Assembly (NCBI GenBank): GCA_035499735.1
Contig: DATJYC010000062.1
Coordinates: forward strand, 84,279 to 148,278
Direction of reading: 5' to 3'
Length of the DNA: 64,000 nucleotides
Source: VBDM01 sp035499735
Lineage (GTDB): Bacteria > Pseudomonadota > Gammaproteobacteria > Burkholderiales > SG8-39
Part shown: piece after piece, positions 53,151 through 60,967 of the stretch
Numbering within the stretch: the first letter of the stretch is position 1
Layout of the letters: each line of letters starts with the position of its first letter
Position numbers and translations under genes: made by a program
The notes under the pieces: model-generated
Databases searched by the model: none
The model's input: the letters and a program-made list of their open reading frames with translations, nothing else
What the model was told of the DNA's origin: nothing

Positions 53151-54419
53151 GTGGCTTCGGCGACACACGCTGCGATCGACGCGGTCTGGCGCATCGAGTC
53201 GGCGAAGATCGTCGCCGTGCTCGCGCGCATGACGCGCGACGTCGGCCTCGCCGAGGAGCTCGCGCAGGAGGCGCTCGTCGCGGCGCTGGAGAAGTGGCCG
53301 GAGTCCGGCGTGCCCGACAAGCCGGGCGCCTGGCTCATGGCCGCCGCGAAGAACCGCGCGCTGGACCATTTCCGCCACCGCAAGCTCGCCGAGGAGAAGC
53401 ACGCGGAGATCGCCCGCGAGTCGGAGGAAGGTTTCACGCCCGACTTCGACGCTGCGCTCGAGGACGACATCGGCGACGACCTGCTGCGGCTGATCTTCGC
53501 CGCGTGCCACCCGGTGCTCTCGACCGACGCGCGCGCGGCGCTGACGCTGAAGCTCCTCTGCGGGCTCACCACCGACGAGATCGCGCGCGCCTTCCTCGTC
53601 GCCGAGCCCACCGTCGCGCAGCGCATCGTGCGGGCGAAGCGGACCCTGTCGGAGGCGCGCGTGCCCTTCGAGGTGCCGCGCGGCGAGGAGCTGGGCGCGC
53701 GCCTTTCGTCCGTGCTCGAGGTGATCTACCTCGTGTTCAACGAGGGCTACTCGGCGACGGCGGGCGACGACTGGATGCGTCCCGCGCTGTGCGAGGACGC
53801 GCTGCGGCTTGGCCGCATCCTCGCCGAGCTCGCGCCGGAGGAGCCCGAGGTGCACGGCCTCGTCGCGCTCATGGAGATCCAGGCGTCGCGCTTCCGCGCG
53901 CGCACGGGGCCGGCGGGCGAGCCGGTGCTGCTGCTCGACCAGGACCGCGCCCGCTGGGACCACGTCCTCGTGCGCCGCGGCCTCGCCGCGCTCGAGCGCG
54001 CCGAGGGCCTCGGGGGAACGCTGGGACCGTACACGCTGCAGGCCGCGATCGCCGCCTGCCACGCGCGCGCGAATGCGCCCGCGGAGACCGACTGGAGGCG
54101 CGTCGTCGCGCTCTACGACGCTCTCGCCCAGCTCATGCCCTCGCCCATCGTCGAGCTGAACCGCGCGGTCGCGGTGGCGATGGCGTACGGGCCGGAGGAA
54201 GGCCTCGCGCTCGTCGACTCGATTTCATCCGAGCCCGCGCTGCGCGGCTACCACCTGCTTCCCTCGGTGCGCGGCGACTTCCTCGAGAAGCTGGGGCGCT
54301 TCGACGAGGCGCGCGGCGAATTCGAGCGGGCGGCGTCGATGACGCGCAACGTGCGAGAGGTCCGCCTGCTCCTCGACCGCGCCGCGGCCCTGCACCCCGG
54401 GCTGCGCGTCGTAAAATAG
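53151..54419 (+). CDS. ECF42-type RNA polymerase sigma factor with C-terminal extension
   Basis: 422 aa from GTG at 53151. The N-terminal ~170 residues hold sigma region 2 (ALVAALEKWPESGVPDKPGAWLM) and region 4 (KLLCGLTTDEIARAFLVAEPTVAQRIVRAK). The rest is the ~230-residue helical extension of the ECF42 group (VIYLVFNEGYSAT), which replaces an anti-sigma factor. No anti-sigma gene lies nearby. It ends a co-directional run that starts behind a matching promoter at 48725. The inducing signal of this group is not well known. Confidence 0.9.
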   Translation: MASATHAAIDAVWRIESAKIVAVLARMTRDVGLAEELAQEALVAALEKWPESGVPDKPGAWLMAAAKNRALDHFRHRKLAEEKHAEIARESEEGFTPDFDAALEDDIGDDLLRLIFAACHPVLSTDARAALTLKLLCGLTTDEIARAFLVAEPTVAQRIVRAKRTLSEARVPFEVPRGEELGARLSSVLEVIYLVFNEGYSATAGDDWMRPALCEDALRLGRILAELAPEEPEVHGLVALMEIQASRFRARTGPAGEPVLLLDQDRARWDHVLVRRGLAALERAEGLGGTLGPYTLQAAIAACHARANAPAETDWRRVVALYDALAQLMPSPIVELNRAVAVAMAYGPEEGLALVDSISSEPALRGYHLLPSVRGDFLEKLGRFDEARGEFERAASMTRNVREVRLLLDRAAALHPGLRVVK

Positions 54420-54442
54420 GCAAAAGCCGATGACAAGAAGCG

Positions 54443-55213
54443 ATGACCTCGCACGCCTTTCACGCCGTCGCCTTCGTGGAGAACCTCGTCCTGAAGGAGC
54501 TCGCGGCCTCCTTCCCTGAGGCCAAGCGCACGCCGCGCGAGCTCTGGTACACGACACCGGCCGGCGGCACGGTATTCGTCTATCCCTTCGGCGCCGTGGT
54601 CTTTCACAACACGCCGCCGGCCGAGCGCGAGCGGCAGATGAGCCGGCTGCACGCCGCCCGGCCTGGCCTCACGCTGGGTTCCGAGGAATCCTTCTCGGTG
54701 CGCGAGGAGCCGGGAGCGCGGCCCGACGTCAAGGAGGGCGTGCTGATCGTCGACAAGCTCAGCTTCGAGGGCGCGAGCGTGGTAGCGATGACCATGGCGC
54801 AAAGCGCCGAGATGGAGTACTACGAGCGCATCGTCGAGCAGATGTTTGCCCGCACCGACCGGCTGGTCGACCAGCTGGAGAAGGCCGGGCGGGCGCCCTT
54901 CTGGACGCGCCCGCTGCACCGCTTCATCGGCACCGCCATCGGGACGCGCAACGAGGTGCTCTCGATCCTGCACCTGCTCGACAAGCCCGACGCGGTCTGG
55001 GAGGACTACACCGCGGACCGCATCTACAACGAGCTGCGGGCGGAATTCGACCTCGCGGACCGCTACGCGGCGCTCGAGCTCAAGCTGCGCAGCGTGCAGG
55101 AAGCGCTCGAGCTGGTGCTCGACATGACCCGGGATTCGCGGCTGGTGCTGCTCGAGGCCTCGATCGTGCTGCTCATCGTCATCGAGATCGTTCTCGGCTT
55201 CGTCCGGCACTGA
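54443..55213 (+). CDS. RMD1/YagE-family (DUF155) protein
   Basis: 256 aa. Globular N-terminal domain (FVYPFGAVVFHNTPPAER) and YAALELKLRSVQEALELVLDMTRDSR-like C-terminal helical region ending in a membrane helix (VLLIVIEIVLGFV). This matches the RMD1 family of yeast, whose bacterial members have no assigned function known to me. It starts 24 bp after the sigma factor and converges with the decarboxylase-like gene (6-bp gap). Confidence 0.8.
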   Translation: MTSHAFHAVAFVENLVLKELAASFPEAKRTPRELWYTTPAGGTVFVYPFGAVVFHNTPPAERERQMSRLHAARPGLTLGSEESFSVREEPGARPDVKEGVLIVDKLSFEGASVVAMTMAQSAEMEYYERIVEQMFARTDRLVDQLEKAGRAPFWTRPLHRFIGTAIGTRNEVLSILHLLDKPDAVWEDYTADRIYNELRAEFDLADRYAALELKLRSVQEALELVLDMTRDSRLVLLEASIVLLIVIEIVLGFVRH

Positions 55214-55219
55214 TCCAGC

Positions 55220-56209
55220 CTAGATCACCACCTTGGTCTCGATGCCCCGGGGAAAGATCTCCTCGGGGGTGAAGCGGCGGCGCGCGATGCCCTGCTGGTG
55301 CGTATACAGCGCCATCTGCTCCCAGGTCGACCGGTTCGCCTCGACGCCGTAGGGAAACGGGTCGCCGCCGAAGAGGTCGCGCATTTTCCGGGCGTAGGTC
55401 GGAAGCCAGGCGAGCGGGTAGCGCGACACGGCCGGGTCGAGCAGGCGCTCGACGCTTCTGCGCTTGGATTCCTGGAACGCGTTGTAGAGGTTGCGCGCCG
55501 CCCAGGGATGCGCGTCGACGACGCTCTTCTTCATCGCGATGATGTGCATGATCGGCCACACCTTGGTGCGCTCCCAGTACTTCTCCTCCATTTCCAAGTA
55601 ATCGGGGAAGAGACGCACAACGTCCGGGTGGCCTTCGAGGAAACACGTCGGCGGACGCGCAATGATGGCGCAGTCGATCTCGCCCGAGGAGAGCAGCTGC
55701 GACAGCGACGTGTCGGCGATGCGCGTGAGCTTGACGCCTTTCGGCAGGTCGAGCTCGACCTTCTCTTCCCGCCCCGGCGAGTTCGCGCCCGCCTGCACCC
55801 ATTGCACCTCGTCGAGCTTCACGCCCATGTCGTTGTGCATCCAGCCGCGCATATAGACCGCGGCCGAGTGCGCCCACTCGGGCGAGCCGACCTTCCTCCC
55901 TTTCAGGTCTTCGACCTTCCTGATTCCGCTCTTCCGGTTGACGTAGAACGAGGAAAAACGGAACAGCCGCGAGCACACTACCGGCAGCCCGACGATGTCG
56001 CTATCCGGGCGGGTCACCTGCGCCGCGAACTTGGCGAAGGACAGCTCGGACAGGTCGAACTCGCGATTGGCGGTGAAGCGCGCGAAGCACTCATGGTGGC
56101 CCAGCGTCAGCCAGTTGTGATCGATGCCCTCGGCTCGAACTTCGCCGGTCCTGAAGTCGCGGAAGTGGTCGTAGTCGGTGGTGGCGATGCTGAGGCTCAG
56201 CTTCGACAT
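55220..56209 (-). CDS. 4,5-dihydroxyphthalate decarboxylase-like protein (PBP-like fold)
   Basis: 329 aa without a signal peptide. The fold is that of periplasmic binding proteins (LKGRKVGSPEWAHSAAVYMRGW), but the family (Pht5/PhtD) contains cytosolic 4,5-dihydroxyphthalate decarboxylases. FRTGEVRAEGIDHNWLTL, ELSFAKFAAQ and the C-terminal YTHQQGIARRRFTPEEIFP match it. It could convert a dihydroxyphthalate to protocatechuate, which would fit the Rieske/PdxA genes at 37-41 kb. A substrate-binding role is the alternative. No transporter genes are adjacent. Confidence 0.75.
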   Translation of the reverse strand: MSKLSLSIATTDYDHFRDFRTGEVRAEGIDHNWLTLGHHECFARFTANREFDLSELSFAKFAAQVTRPDSDIVGLPVVCSRLFRFSSFYVNRKSGIRKVEDLKGRKVGSPEWAHSAAVYMRGWMHNDMGVKLDEVQWVQAGANSPGREEKVELDLPKGVKLTRIADTSLSQLLSSGEIDCAIIARPPTCFLEGHPDVVRLFPDYLEMEEKYWERTKVWPIMHIIAMKKSVVDAHPWAARNLYNAFQESKRRSVERLLDPAVSRYPLAWLPTYARKMRDLFGGDPFPYGVEANRSTWEQMALYTHQQGIARRRFTPEEIFPRGIETKVVI

Positions 56210-56249
56210 GGCGCGATGATAGCGAAAAATGGGCTACGATTCGTCCGGA

Positions 56250-56993
56250 ATGAAAATCGCCACCTGGAACGTCAACGGCTTCCGCGCGCGAGAGAAGCAG
56301 TTCGCCGAGTGGATCGCGCGCGATCAGCCCGACGTCGTGTGCCTGCAGGAGCTCAAGGCCGAGCGCACGCAGATCCCCGATCTGCCGGGGCTCGCGGGCT
56401 ATGACAGCTACTGGCACGGGCTGCGCGCCTACTCGGGCGTCGCGCTGCACGTGCGGAAAGGCCTGCTCGACACCGCCCCCGCCTTCGGCCACCCCGACTT
56501 CGACATGGAGTCGCGCATCGTGCAGGCCGAGATCGGGAACCTCGTGCTCGCCTCCGTCTACGTTCCCAACGGCGGCAAGGACTACGAGGCGAAGCTCCAG
56601 TTCCTCGTGCGCCTGGCAGACTGGACGAAGCAGCTTGCGCGCGAAGGCCGCGAGCTCGTCCTCTGCGGCGACTTGAACGTCACGCGCAGCGACATGGACC
56701 TGCACCCGAAGGAGGTGAAGCCGGGCGCGATCGGCCAGCGCGAGGAGGAGCGGGACCTGCTCGAACGCGTGCTCGGCGACCGGCTGGTCGACGTGACGCG
56801 GGCGCTCCACCCGGACGATTCCAATCTCTTCACCTGGTGGGCGCCGTGGCGGAACATGCGCCAGCGCAACATCGGCTGGCGCATCGACTACGTCCTCGCC
56901 TCGCCCTCGATCGCCTCGCGCGCGTCGAGCTGCGCGGTGCTCGCCGACGTGGGCACGAGCGACCACGCGCCGGTGATGATGACCACGGCCTAA
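56250..56993 (+). CDS. xthA: exodeoxyribonuclease III
   Basis: 247 aa from the ATG at 56250 (MKIATWNVNGFRAR). Magnesium ligand E34 (LQELKAERTQ), catalytic aspartate in LVLCGDLNVTRSDMDLHP and SDHAPV with the catalytic histidine at the C-terminus. AP endonuclease/3'-5' exonuclease for base-excision repair in the cytosol. It is divergent from the decarboxylase-like gene. Its end overlaps the convergent DUF4864 gene by 4 bp. Confidence 0.9.
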   Translation: MKIATWNVNGFRAREKQFAEWIARDQPDVVCLQELKAERTQIPDLPGLAGYDSYWHGLRAYSGVALHVRKGLLDTAPAFGHPDFDMESRIVQAEIGNLVLASVYVPNGGKDYEAKLQFLVRLADWTKQLAREGRELVLCGDLNVTRSDMDLHPKEVKPGAIGQREEERDLLERVLGDRLVDVTRALHPDDSNLFTWWAPWRNMRQRNIGWRIDYVLASPSIASRASSCAVLADVGTSDHAPVMMTTA

Positions 56994-57409
56994 GCCCGCA
57001 CGCCGGCGAGCCGGTGCAGCAGGCAGCCGTTGGTCCGCCAGCCGTGGCCGGGCTCGCGCAGCATCGGGTAGAGCGCGAGCCATGCGCCTCCCGCGGAGTC
57101 GGTCATCCTCACCGGCTGCACGACCTCGCCGTGGACGAACTCGGGCGGCTGGAACTGGACCGACTTCGGCCGGTACACGACCGGATACTGGGTCCTCACC
57201 ATCTCCATGAAGGCTTCGGGCGTGCCGAACGTCGCCTGGATTCCGGCGGTCGCGAGCGAGAACGCCCGCGGCCCGTCGTCGTGCGCGAAGGCTTCGAGCT
57301 GGTCCGAGATCACCTTGCGGATCGCAGCGGCGTCTTCCCTGGAGACCTCGGCGGCGAGCGAAGCGGCCGATGCGAGGAGAAAGAGCGCGAAAAGAAGCGG
57401 GCGGGTCAC
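56990..57409 (-). CDS. DUF4864 domain-containing secreted protein
   Basis: 139 aa with a signal peptide (LLFALFLLASAASLAA). The mature part VISDQLEAFAHDDGPRAFSLA and MVRTQYPVVYRPKSVQFQPPEF match DUF4864 (SnoaL/NTF2-like fold). Probably periplasmic; function unknown. It overlaps the 3' end of xthA by 4 bp and is divergent from the DUF2630 gene. Confidence 0.8.
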   Translation of the reverse strand: MTRPLLFALFLLASAASLAAEVSREDAAAIRKVISDQLEAFAHDDGPRAFSLATAGIQATFGTPEAFMEMVRTQYPVVYRPKSVQFQPPEFVHGEVVQPVRMTDSAGGAWLALYPMLREPGHGWRTNGCLLHRLAGVRA

Positions 57410-57469
57410 CCGATGCAGTCTGCCATCGTGCTACAGTATTTGAAAGGATCGCACGGGACAGGAGCTCAC

Positions 57470-57706
57470 ATGAAGGAAGAGGGAAAGGTTCTCGGGCACA
57501 TTCAGAAGCTGGTCGCCGAGGAGCACCAGCTGTTCGGACACCCCTCGCCTTCCGCGGACCAGTCCAAGCGCCTCGCCGAGCTGCAGAGCGAGCTCGACCA
57601 GTGCTGGGACCTGCTGCGCCAGCGGCGGGCGAAGCGCGAGTTCGGCGACGACCCCTCGCAGGCGCACGTGCGGCCCGCTGGCGTCGTGAAGGGCTACGAG
57701 GGCTAG
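57470..57706 (+). CDS. DUF2630 family protein
   Basis: 78 aa from the ATG at 57470, RBS CAGGAG. Alpha-helical: GHIQKLVAEEHQLFG and LAELQSELDQCWDLLRQRRA, ending in ARREFGDDP-like sequence. The family is small, soluble and of unknown role, widespread in Actinobacteria and some proteobacteria. It is 6 bp upstream of the CDGSH gene, so it is probably co-transcribed with it and the UBP zinc finger gene. Confidence 0.8.
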   Translation: MKEEGKVLGHIQKLVAEEHQLFGHPSPSADQSKRLAELQSELDQCWDLLRQRRAKREFGDDPSQAHVRPAGVVKGYEG

Positions 57707-57712
57707 AGCCCG

Positions 57713-58342
57713 GTGGACGAGTACCGCAGCAGAAGCATCGTCGTGCGCTTCGACGGCGCGAAGTGCATCCACTCGCGCCACTGCGTGCTGGAGCAGCCCG
57801 CGGTATTCAAGGCCAACGTCTCCGGCGCCTGGATCGATCCCGACGCGGGCGTTCCCCAGGCCGTAGCCGAGGTGGCTCACCGCTGTCCCTCCGGCGCCAT
57901 CACCTACGAGAGGCGGGACGGCGGACTCCAGGAAGCCCCTCCTCCAGTCAACACGGTACACGTCCGCGAGAACGGGCCGCTCGCGTTCCGCGCCGAACTC
58001 GTCTTCGCCGGCAGGCCCGCGGGATTCCGCGCGACGCTGTGCCGCTGCGGCGCGTCGAAAAACAAGCCCTGGTGCGACACCAGCCACGTCGCCGCGGGCT
58101 TCAAGGCGAGCGGCGAGCCGGCGACCACCGAGGCGCCCAAGCCGCTCGCGAGGCGCGACGGACCGCTGTCGATCGCGCCGACCCCGAACGGGCCGCTCGA
58201 GGTCAACGGCAGCCTCGAGATCTGCAGCGGCACGGGCCGGACCGTCGTGCGCACCGCGCAGACGTGGCTGTGCCGCTGCGGCGGCTCGGAAAACAAGCCG
58301 TTCTGCGACGGCACGCACAAGAAGATCGGCTTCGCCGGCTAG
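57713..58342 (+). CDS. (4Fe-4S) mono-cluster and double CDGSH iron-sulfur protein
   Basis: 209 aa from GTG at 57713. The N-terminal domain (CIHSRHCVLEQPAVF and HRCPSGAITY) is a Fer4_19-type domain. Two CDGSH domains follow: CRCGASKNKPWCDTSH near residue 110 and CRCGGSENKPFCDGTH near 192, both with 3Cys-1His [2Fe-2S] ligation. These proteins act in redox or iron-sulfur handling; the partner is unknown. It is followed 8 bp later by the UBP zinc finger gene. Confidence 0.88.
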   Translation: MDEYRSRSIVVRFDGAKCIHSRHCVLEQPAVFKANVSGAWIDPDAGVPQAVAEVAHRCPSGAITYERRDGGLQEAPPPVNTVHVRENGPLAFRAELVFAGRPAGFRATLCRCGASKNKPWCDTSHVAAGFKASGEPATTEAPKPLARRDGPLSIAPTPNGPLEVNGSLEICSGTGRTVVRTAQTWLCRCGGSENKPFCDGTHKKIGFAG

Positions 58343-58350
58343 GACGCGAC

Positions 58351-58632
58351 GTGGCCGCGCAATGCTCCCATCTCGACCAGGTCCGCAAGGTGAAGCCGCG
58401 CACGCCCAGGGGCTGCGAGGAGTGCCTCAAGGCGAACATGAGGTGGGTGCACCTGAGGCTGTGCCTCAGCTGCGGCCACGTCGGCTGCTGCGACAGCTCG
58501 CCCGGCAGGCACGCGACGAAGCATTTCCACGACACGCAGCACCCCATCATCCGGGACTACGACCCAGGCGACGACTGGGGCTGGTGCTACGTCGACGAGC
58601 TGATGATCCAGCCCGCCCCGAAGGCGAAGTGA
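58351..58632 (+). CDS. UBP-type zinc finger protein
   Basis: 93 aa from GTG at 58351, 8 bp after the CDGSH stop; the same frame stays open far upstream only as a shadow of the CDGSH gene. CEEC, CLSCGHVGCC and the later histidines in HATKHFHDTQHPI give the ZnF-UBP consensus. In eukaryotes this domain binds the ubiquitin C-terminus. In bacteria it occurs as a stand-alone protein of unknown role, often near redox proteins. It converges with the DoxX gene (4-bp gap). Confidence 0.85.
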   Translation: MAAQCSHLDQVRKVKPRTPRGCEECLKANMRWVHLRLCLSCGHVGCCDSSPGRHATKHFHDTQHPIIRDYDPGDDWGWCYVDELMIQPAPKAK

Positions 58633-58636
58633 GCGC

Positions 58637-59041
58637 CTAGAGCCCCATCATCGGCCCGAGCGCGGCCGAGCCGTCGCCGAGCAGCGCGAGCACGAGAAGG
58701 CCCACCGTCCAGAACGCGGGGTATTCCCAGCCGCCGTCCTTGTTGGTGAACATCCATCCGTTCTTGCCGTGCACGAGCACGATGGTGCCGAGCATGAGCG
58801 GCACCAGCAGCAGCGCCACCCAGCGCGTCTCGATGCCGAGAAGCAGCAGCGTCGCGCCGCCGATCTCGGCCGCCATGGTCGCGTACGCGAACCACCCGGG
58901 CACGCCCAGCGACTCGAAATACTTCACCGTTCCCGCCGGCGTGAACACCTTGATCTTCACCCAGGCGTGCGCGAAGAACATGATCGCGAGCGACAGTCGC
59001 AGCAAGAGCGCCGCGATGCCGACGAGCTCCGGATTGGTCAT
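58637..59041 (-). CDS. DoxX family membrane protein
   Basis: 134 aa from the ATG at 59041, which has GGAGG upstream. Four membrane helices: LLLRLSLAIMFFAHAWVKIK, FAYATMAAEIGGATLLLLGI, WVALLLVPLMLGTIVLVHG and AFWTVGLLVLALLG. The GxxWxFxxxxGGWEYPAFW segment is typical of DoxX proteins. Members act in quinone-linked redox or stress pathways; this one's role is unknown. Upstream lies a 367-bp stretch with only a decayed gene. Confidence 0.85.
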   Translation of the reverse strand: MTNPELVGIAALLLRLSLAIMFFAHAWVKIKVFTPAGTVKYFESLGVPGWFAYATMAAEIGGATLLLLGIETRWVALLLVPLMLGTIVLVHGKNGWMFTNKDGGWEYPAFWTVGLLVLALLGDGSAALGPMMGL

Positions 59042-59278
59042 GGCTCCTCCCTCGAGTAGACGTTTACCATCCTGCCACAATTCATCCGCGCCTTTCCAGA
59101 GCGCGGCCTCCGGCAAGCCATCTTCCCGCGCTCCAATGCCATGATCATCAAGGGAGTGGAGGCGCGAGACGCTCAGCCTGCGATCACGGGCTCGTTGACG
59201 AGGACGGCTTCGCCTTCGTCCAGTTCGCGGTGCTGCACTTCCACCACGGCATCCAGGCGGGCGCCGCCTCCCCGGACC

Positions 59279-59412
59279 TGCTACGTCCTCGTCGGCATCT
59301 GGTTCGAGAAGCGCGATCTGATCGGAAGTTCGGCGAGCGCCGCCGCGCGTACCGCGAGCAGGTCGGGATGCAGATGCCGCGGGTCCGTATCTCCCGCGCG
59401 GAGGAGCGCTAG
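59279..59412 (+). pseudogene. frameshifted C-terminal remnant of an isoprenylcysteine/MddA-like methyltransferase
   Basis: In one frame (from about 59279) the sequence reads CYVLVGIWFEKRDLIG, and in the next frame it continues FGERRRAYREQVGMQMPR to a stop at 59412. Together these match the C-terminal signature of the ICMT/methanethiol S-methyltransferase family (YxLVGIxFEERDL then FGxxYxxYRxxVxMxxPR). A single frameshift near 59325 separates the parts, and the N-terminal membrane helices are missing. The rest of the 59042-59278 gap shows no recognisable coding sequence. Sequencing error is a less likely explanation because most of the gene is absent. Confidence 0.5.
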
Positions 59413-60377
59413 TCGTCCAGGTGGATGTTGCGCTCGCGCGCGAGCTTGGTCCAGCGCGCGATGTCGGCCTTCATGAAGTCTCCGAACTGCTCCGGGCTCA
59501 TCGGCATGGGCGTGATCGCCTCGCTCGACAGGCGCTCGTGCAGGGCCGGCGAGGCGAGCGACTTGTTGATCTCGGCGTTCAGGCGCCTGGTGATGTCGGG
59601 CGGCAGCCCCGCCGGGCCGACGATGCCGTACCACTGCACGCCGTCGAAGCCTTTGTAGCCCAGCTCCTCGAACGTGGGCACGTCGGGGAGGAGCGGATGC
59701 CGCTGGGTGCCCGTGACGGCGAGAGGACGCATCTTGCCCGCCTTGATGTGCGGTAGCGCGGCGGCGAGTCCCGGGAAGAGCGCCTGCGTATTGCCGGCGA
59801 GGATGTCGGTGATCGCGGGACCGATGCCGCGGTACGGCACGTGCACCATGTCGATGTCCGCGCTCACCTTGAGTTGCTCCATCGCGAGGTGCGTCAGCGT
59901 GCCCGGGCCCGACGAGCCGTACGACAGCTTGCCTTTGTTCGCCTTCACGTAGGCGACGAATTCGGCGAGCGTGTTGGCCGGCACCGAGGGCGGCACGACG
60001 AGCACGTTGGGGGTGCCGCCGACCATCGCGATGGGCGTGAAGTCCTTCACTGCGTCGTAGGGCAGCTTGCGCACCGCGGGGTTCGTGCCGTGGGTGCCGA
60101 CGTAGCCGACCATCAGCGTGTAGCCGTCCGGCGCGGCCCGCGCCGTCGCCTGCGAGCCGACGATGCCGCCGCCGCCGCTCTGGTTCTCGACGACGACGGG
60201 TTGGCCAAGGGCCTTTTGCAGCCGCTCGCCGACCTGGCGCGCGACGAGGTCCACGCCGCCGCCGGGCTGGACGGGGGCGATGATCTTGATGGGTCTGGTG
60301 GGGTAGGCGCCTTGCGCGAACGCGCCCGCCGCGAGCATCGCGCACAGCGTCGCCAGGACTTGTCGCTGGAATTTCAC
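59409..60377 (-). CDS. Bug/TctC-family binding protein 3
   Basis: 322 aa from a GTG at 60377 with GGAGG at 60385-60389; an ATG at 60443 would add an unlikely polar leader and overlap the GNAT gene. Signal peptide (LATLCAMLAAGAFAQ), then YPTRPIKIIAPVQPGGGVD and VVVENQSGGGGIVG, with VHVPYRGIGPAITDI. Periplasmic carboxylate binding protein; ligand unknown. No tctAB genes in the window. It is divergent from the GNAT gene. Confidence 0.87.
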   Translation of the reverse strand: MKFQRQVLATLCAMLAAGAFAQGAYPTRPIKIIAPVQPGGGVDLVARQVGERLQKALGQPVVVENQSGGGGIVGSQATARAAPDGYTLMVGYVGTHGTNPAVRKLPYDAVKDFTPIAMVGGTPNVLVVPPSVPANTLAEFVAYVKANKGKLSYGSSGPGTLTHLAMEQLKVSADIDMVHVPYRGIGPAITDILAGNTQALFPGLAAALPHIKAGKMRPLAVTGTQRHPLLPDVPTFEELGYKGFDGVQWYGIVGPAGLPPDITRRLNAEINKSLASPALHERLSSEAITPMPMSPEQFGDFMKADIARWTKLARERNIHLDD

Positions 60378-60441
60378 CGTGCTGCCTCCGGAAGTGGACG
60401 GGCCATTATCGCAAGACGCAAGCGGCATGGCAGAATGAATC

Positions 60442-60960
60442 ATGGCCTGCCGCGACCTTCCGATGGGCTTCGCCGGCGTGGGCGACGCGCAAGCGCTCGC
60501 CGTGATGTCGCGTGACCTGATCGAGGCGGGCCTCGGCTGGGATTATCGGCGCGACCGCATCGCGGCCATGATCTCCCACCGCGACAACGTGGCGCTCGTG
60601 ACTCGCGACGGCCCGCGCGTGGCGGGTTTCGCGATCATGTCGTTCGGCGATGAGCGCGGACATCTTGTGCTGCTCGCCGTGCGGCCGTCGCATCAGCGGC
60701 GCGGGGTCGGGCGCGCGCTGGTGCAGTGGCTCACCGAGTCGGCGCTGGTGGCAGGCATGGCGTCGCTGCACGTGGAGCTTCGCGCGAGCAACGCCGCCGC
60801 GTATGCGCTGTACCGCAGCGCGGGATTCTCCGAAACGCTTCGGGTGCCGGGCTACTACCGGGGGCGCGAAGCGGCCGTACGGATGATGCGGCTCCTGCGC
60901 ACGCCGGGCACGCCGCTTCCGGCCTGGTCGCCGCCCACGCTCGACGGCCGCGCGAAGTGA
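60442..60960 (+). CDS. GNAT family N-acetyltransferase
   Basis: 172 aa. The acetyl-CoA pyrophosphate loop is VRPSHQRRGVGRALVQW (Q/R-x-x-G-x-G/A) and the following LHVELRASNAAAYALYRSAGF gives strand 5 and motif B. It resembles RimI-type or small-molecule acetyltransferases; the acceptor cannot be read. It ends 8 bp before the convergent AroE-like gene. Confidence 0.83.
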   Translation: MACRDLPMGFAGVGDAQALAVMSRDLIEAGLGWDYRRDRIAAMISHRDNVALVTRDGPRVAGFAIMSFGDERGHLVLLAVRPSHQRRGVGRALVQWLTESALVAGMASLHVELRASNAAAYALYRSAGFSETLRVPGYYRGREAAVRMMRLLRTPGTPLPAWSPPTLDGRAK

Positions 60961-60967
60961 CGGGGAA

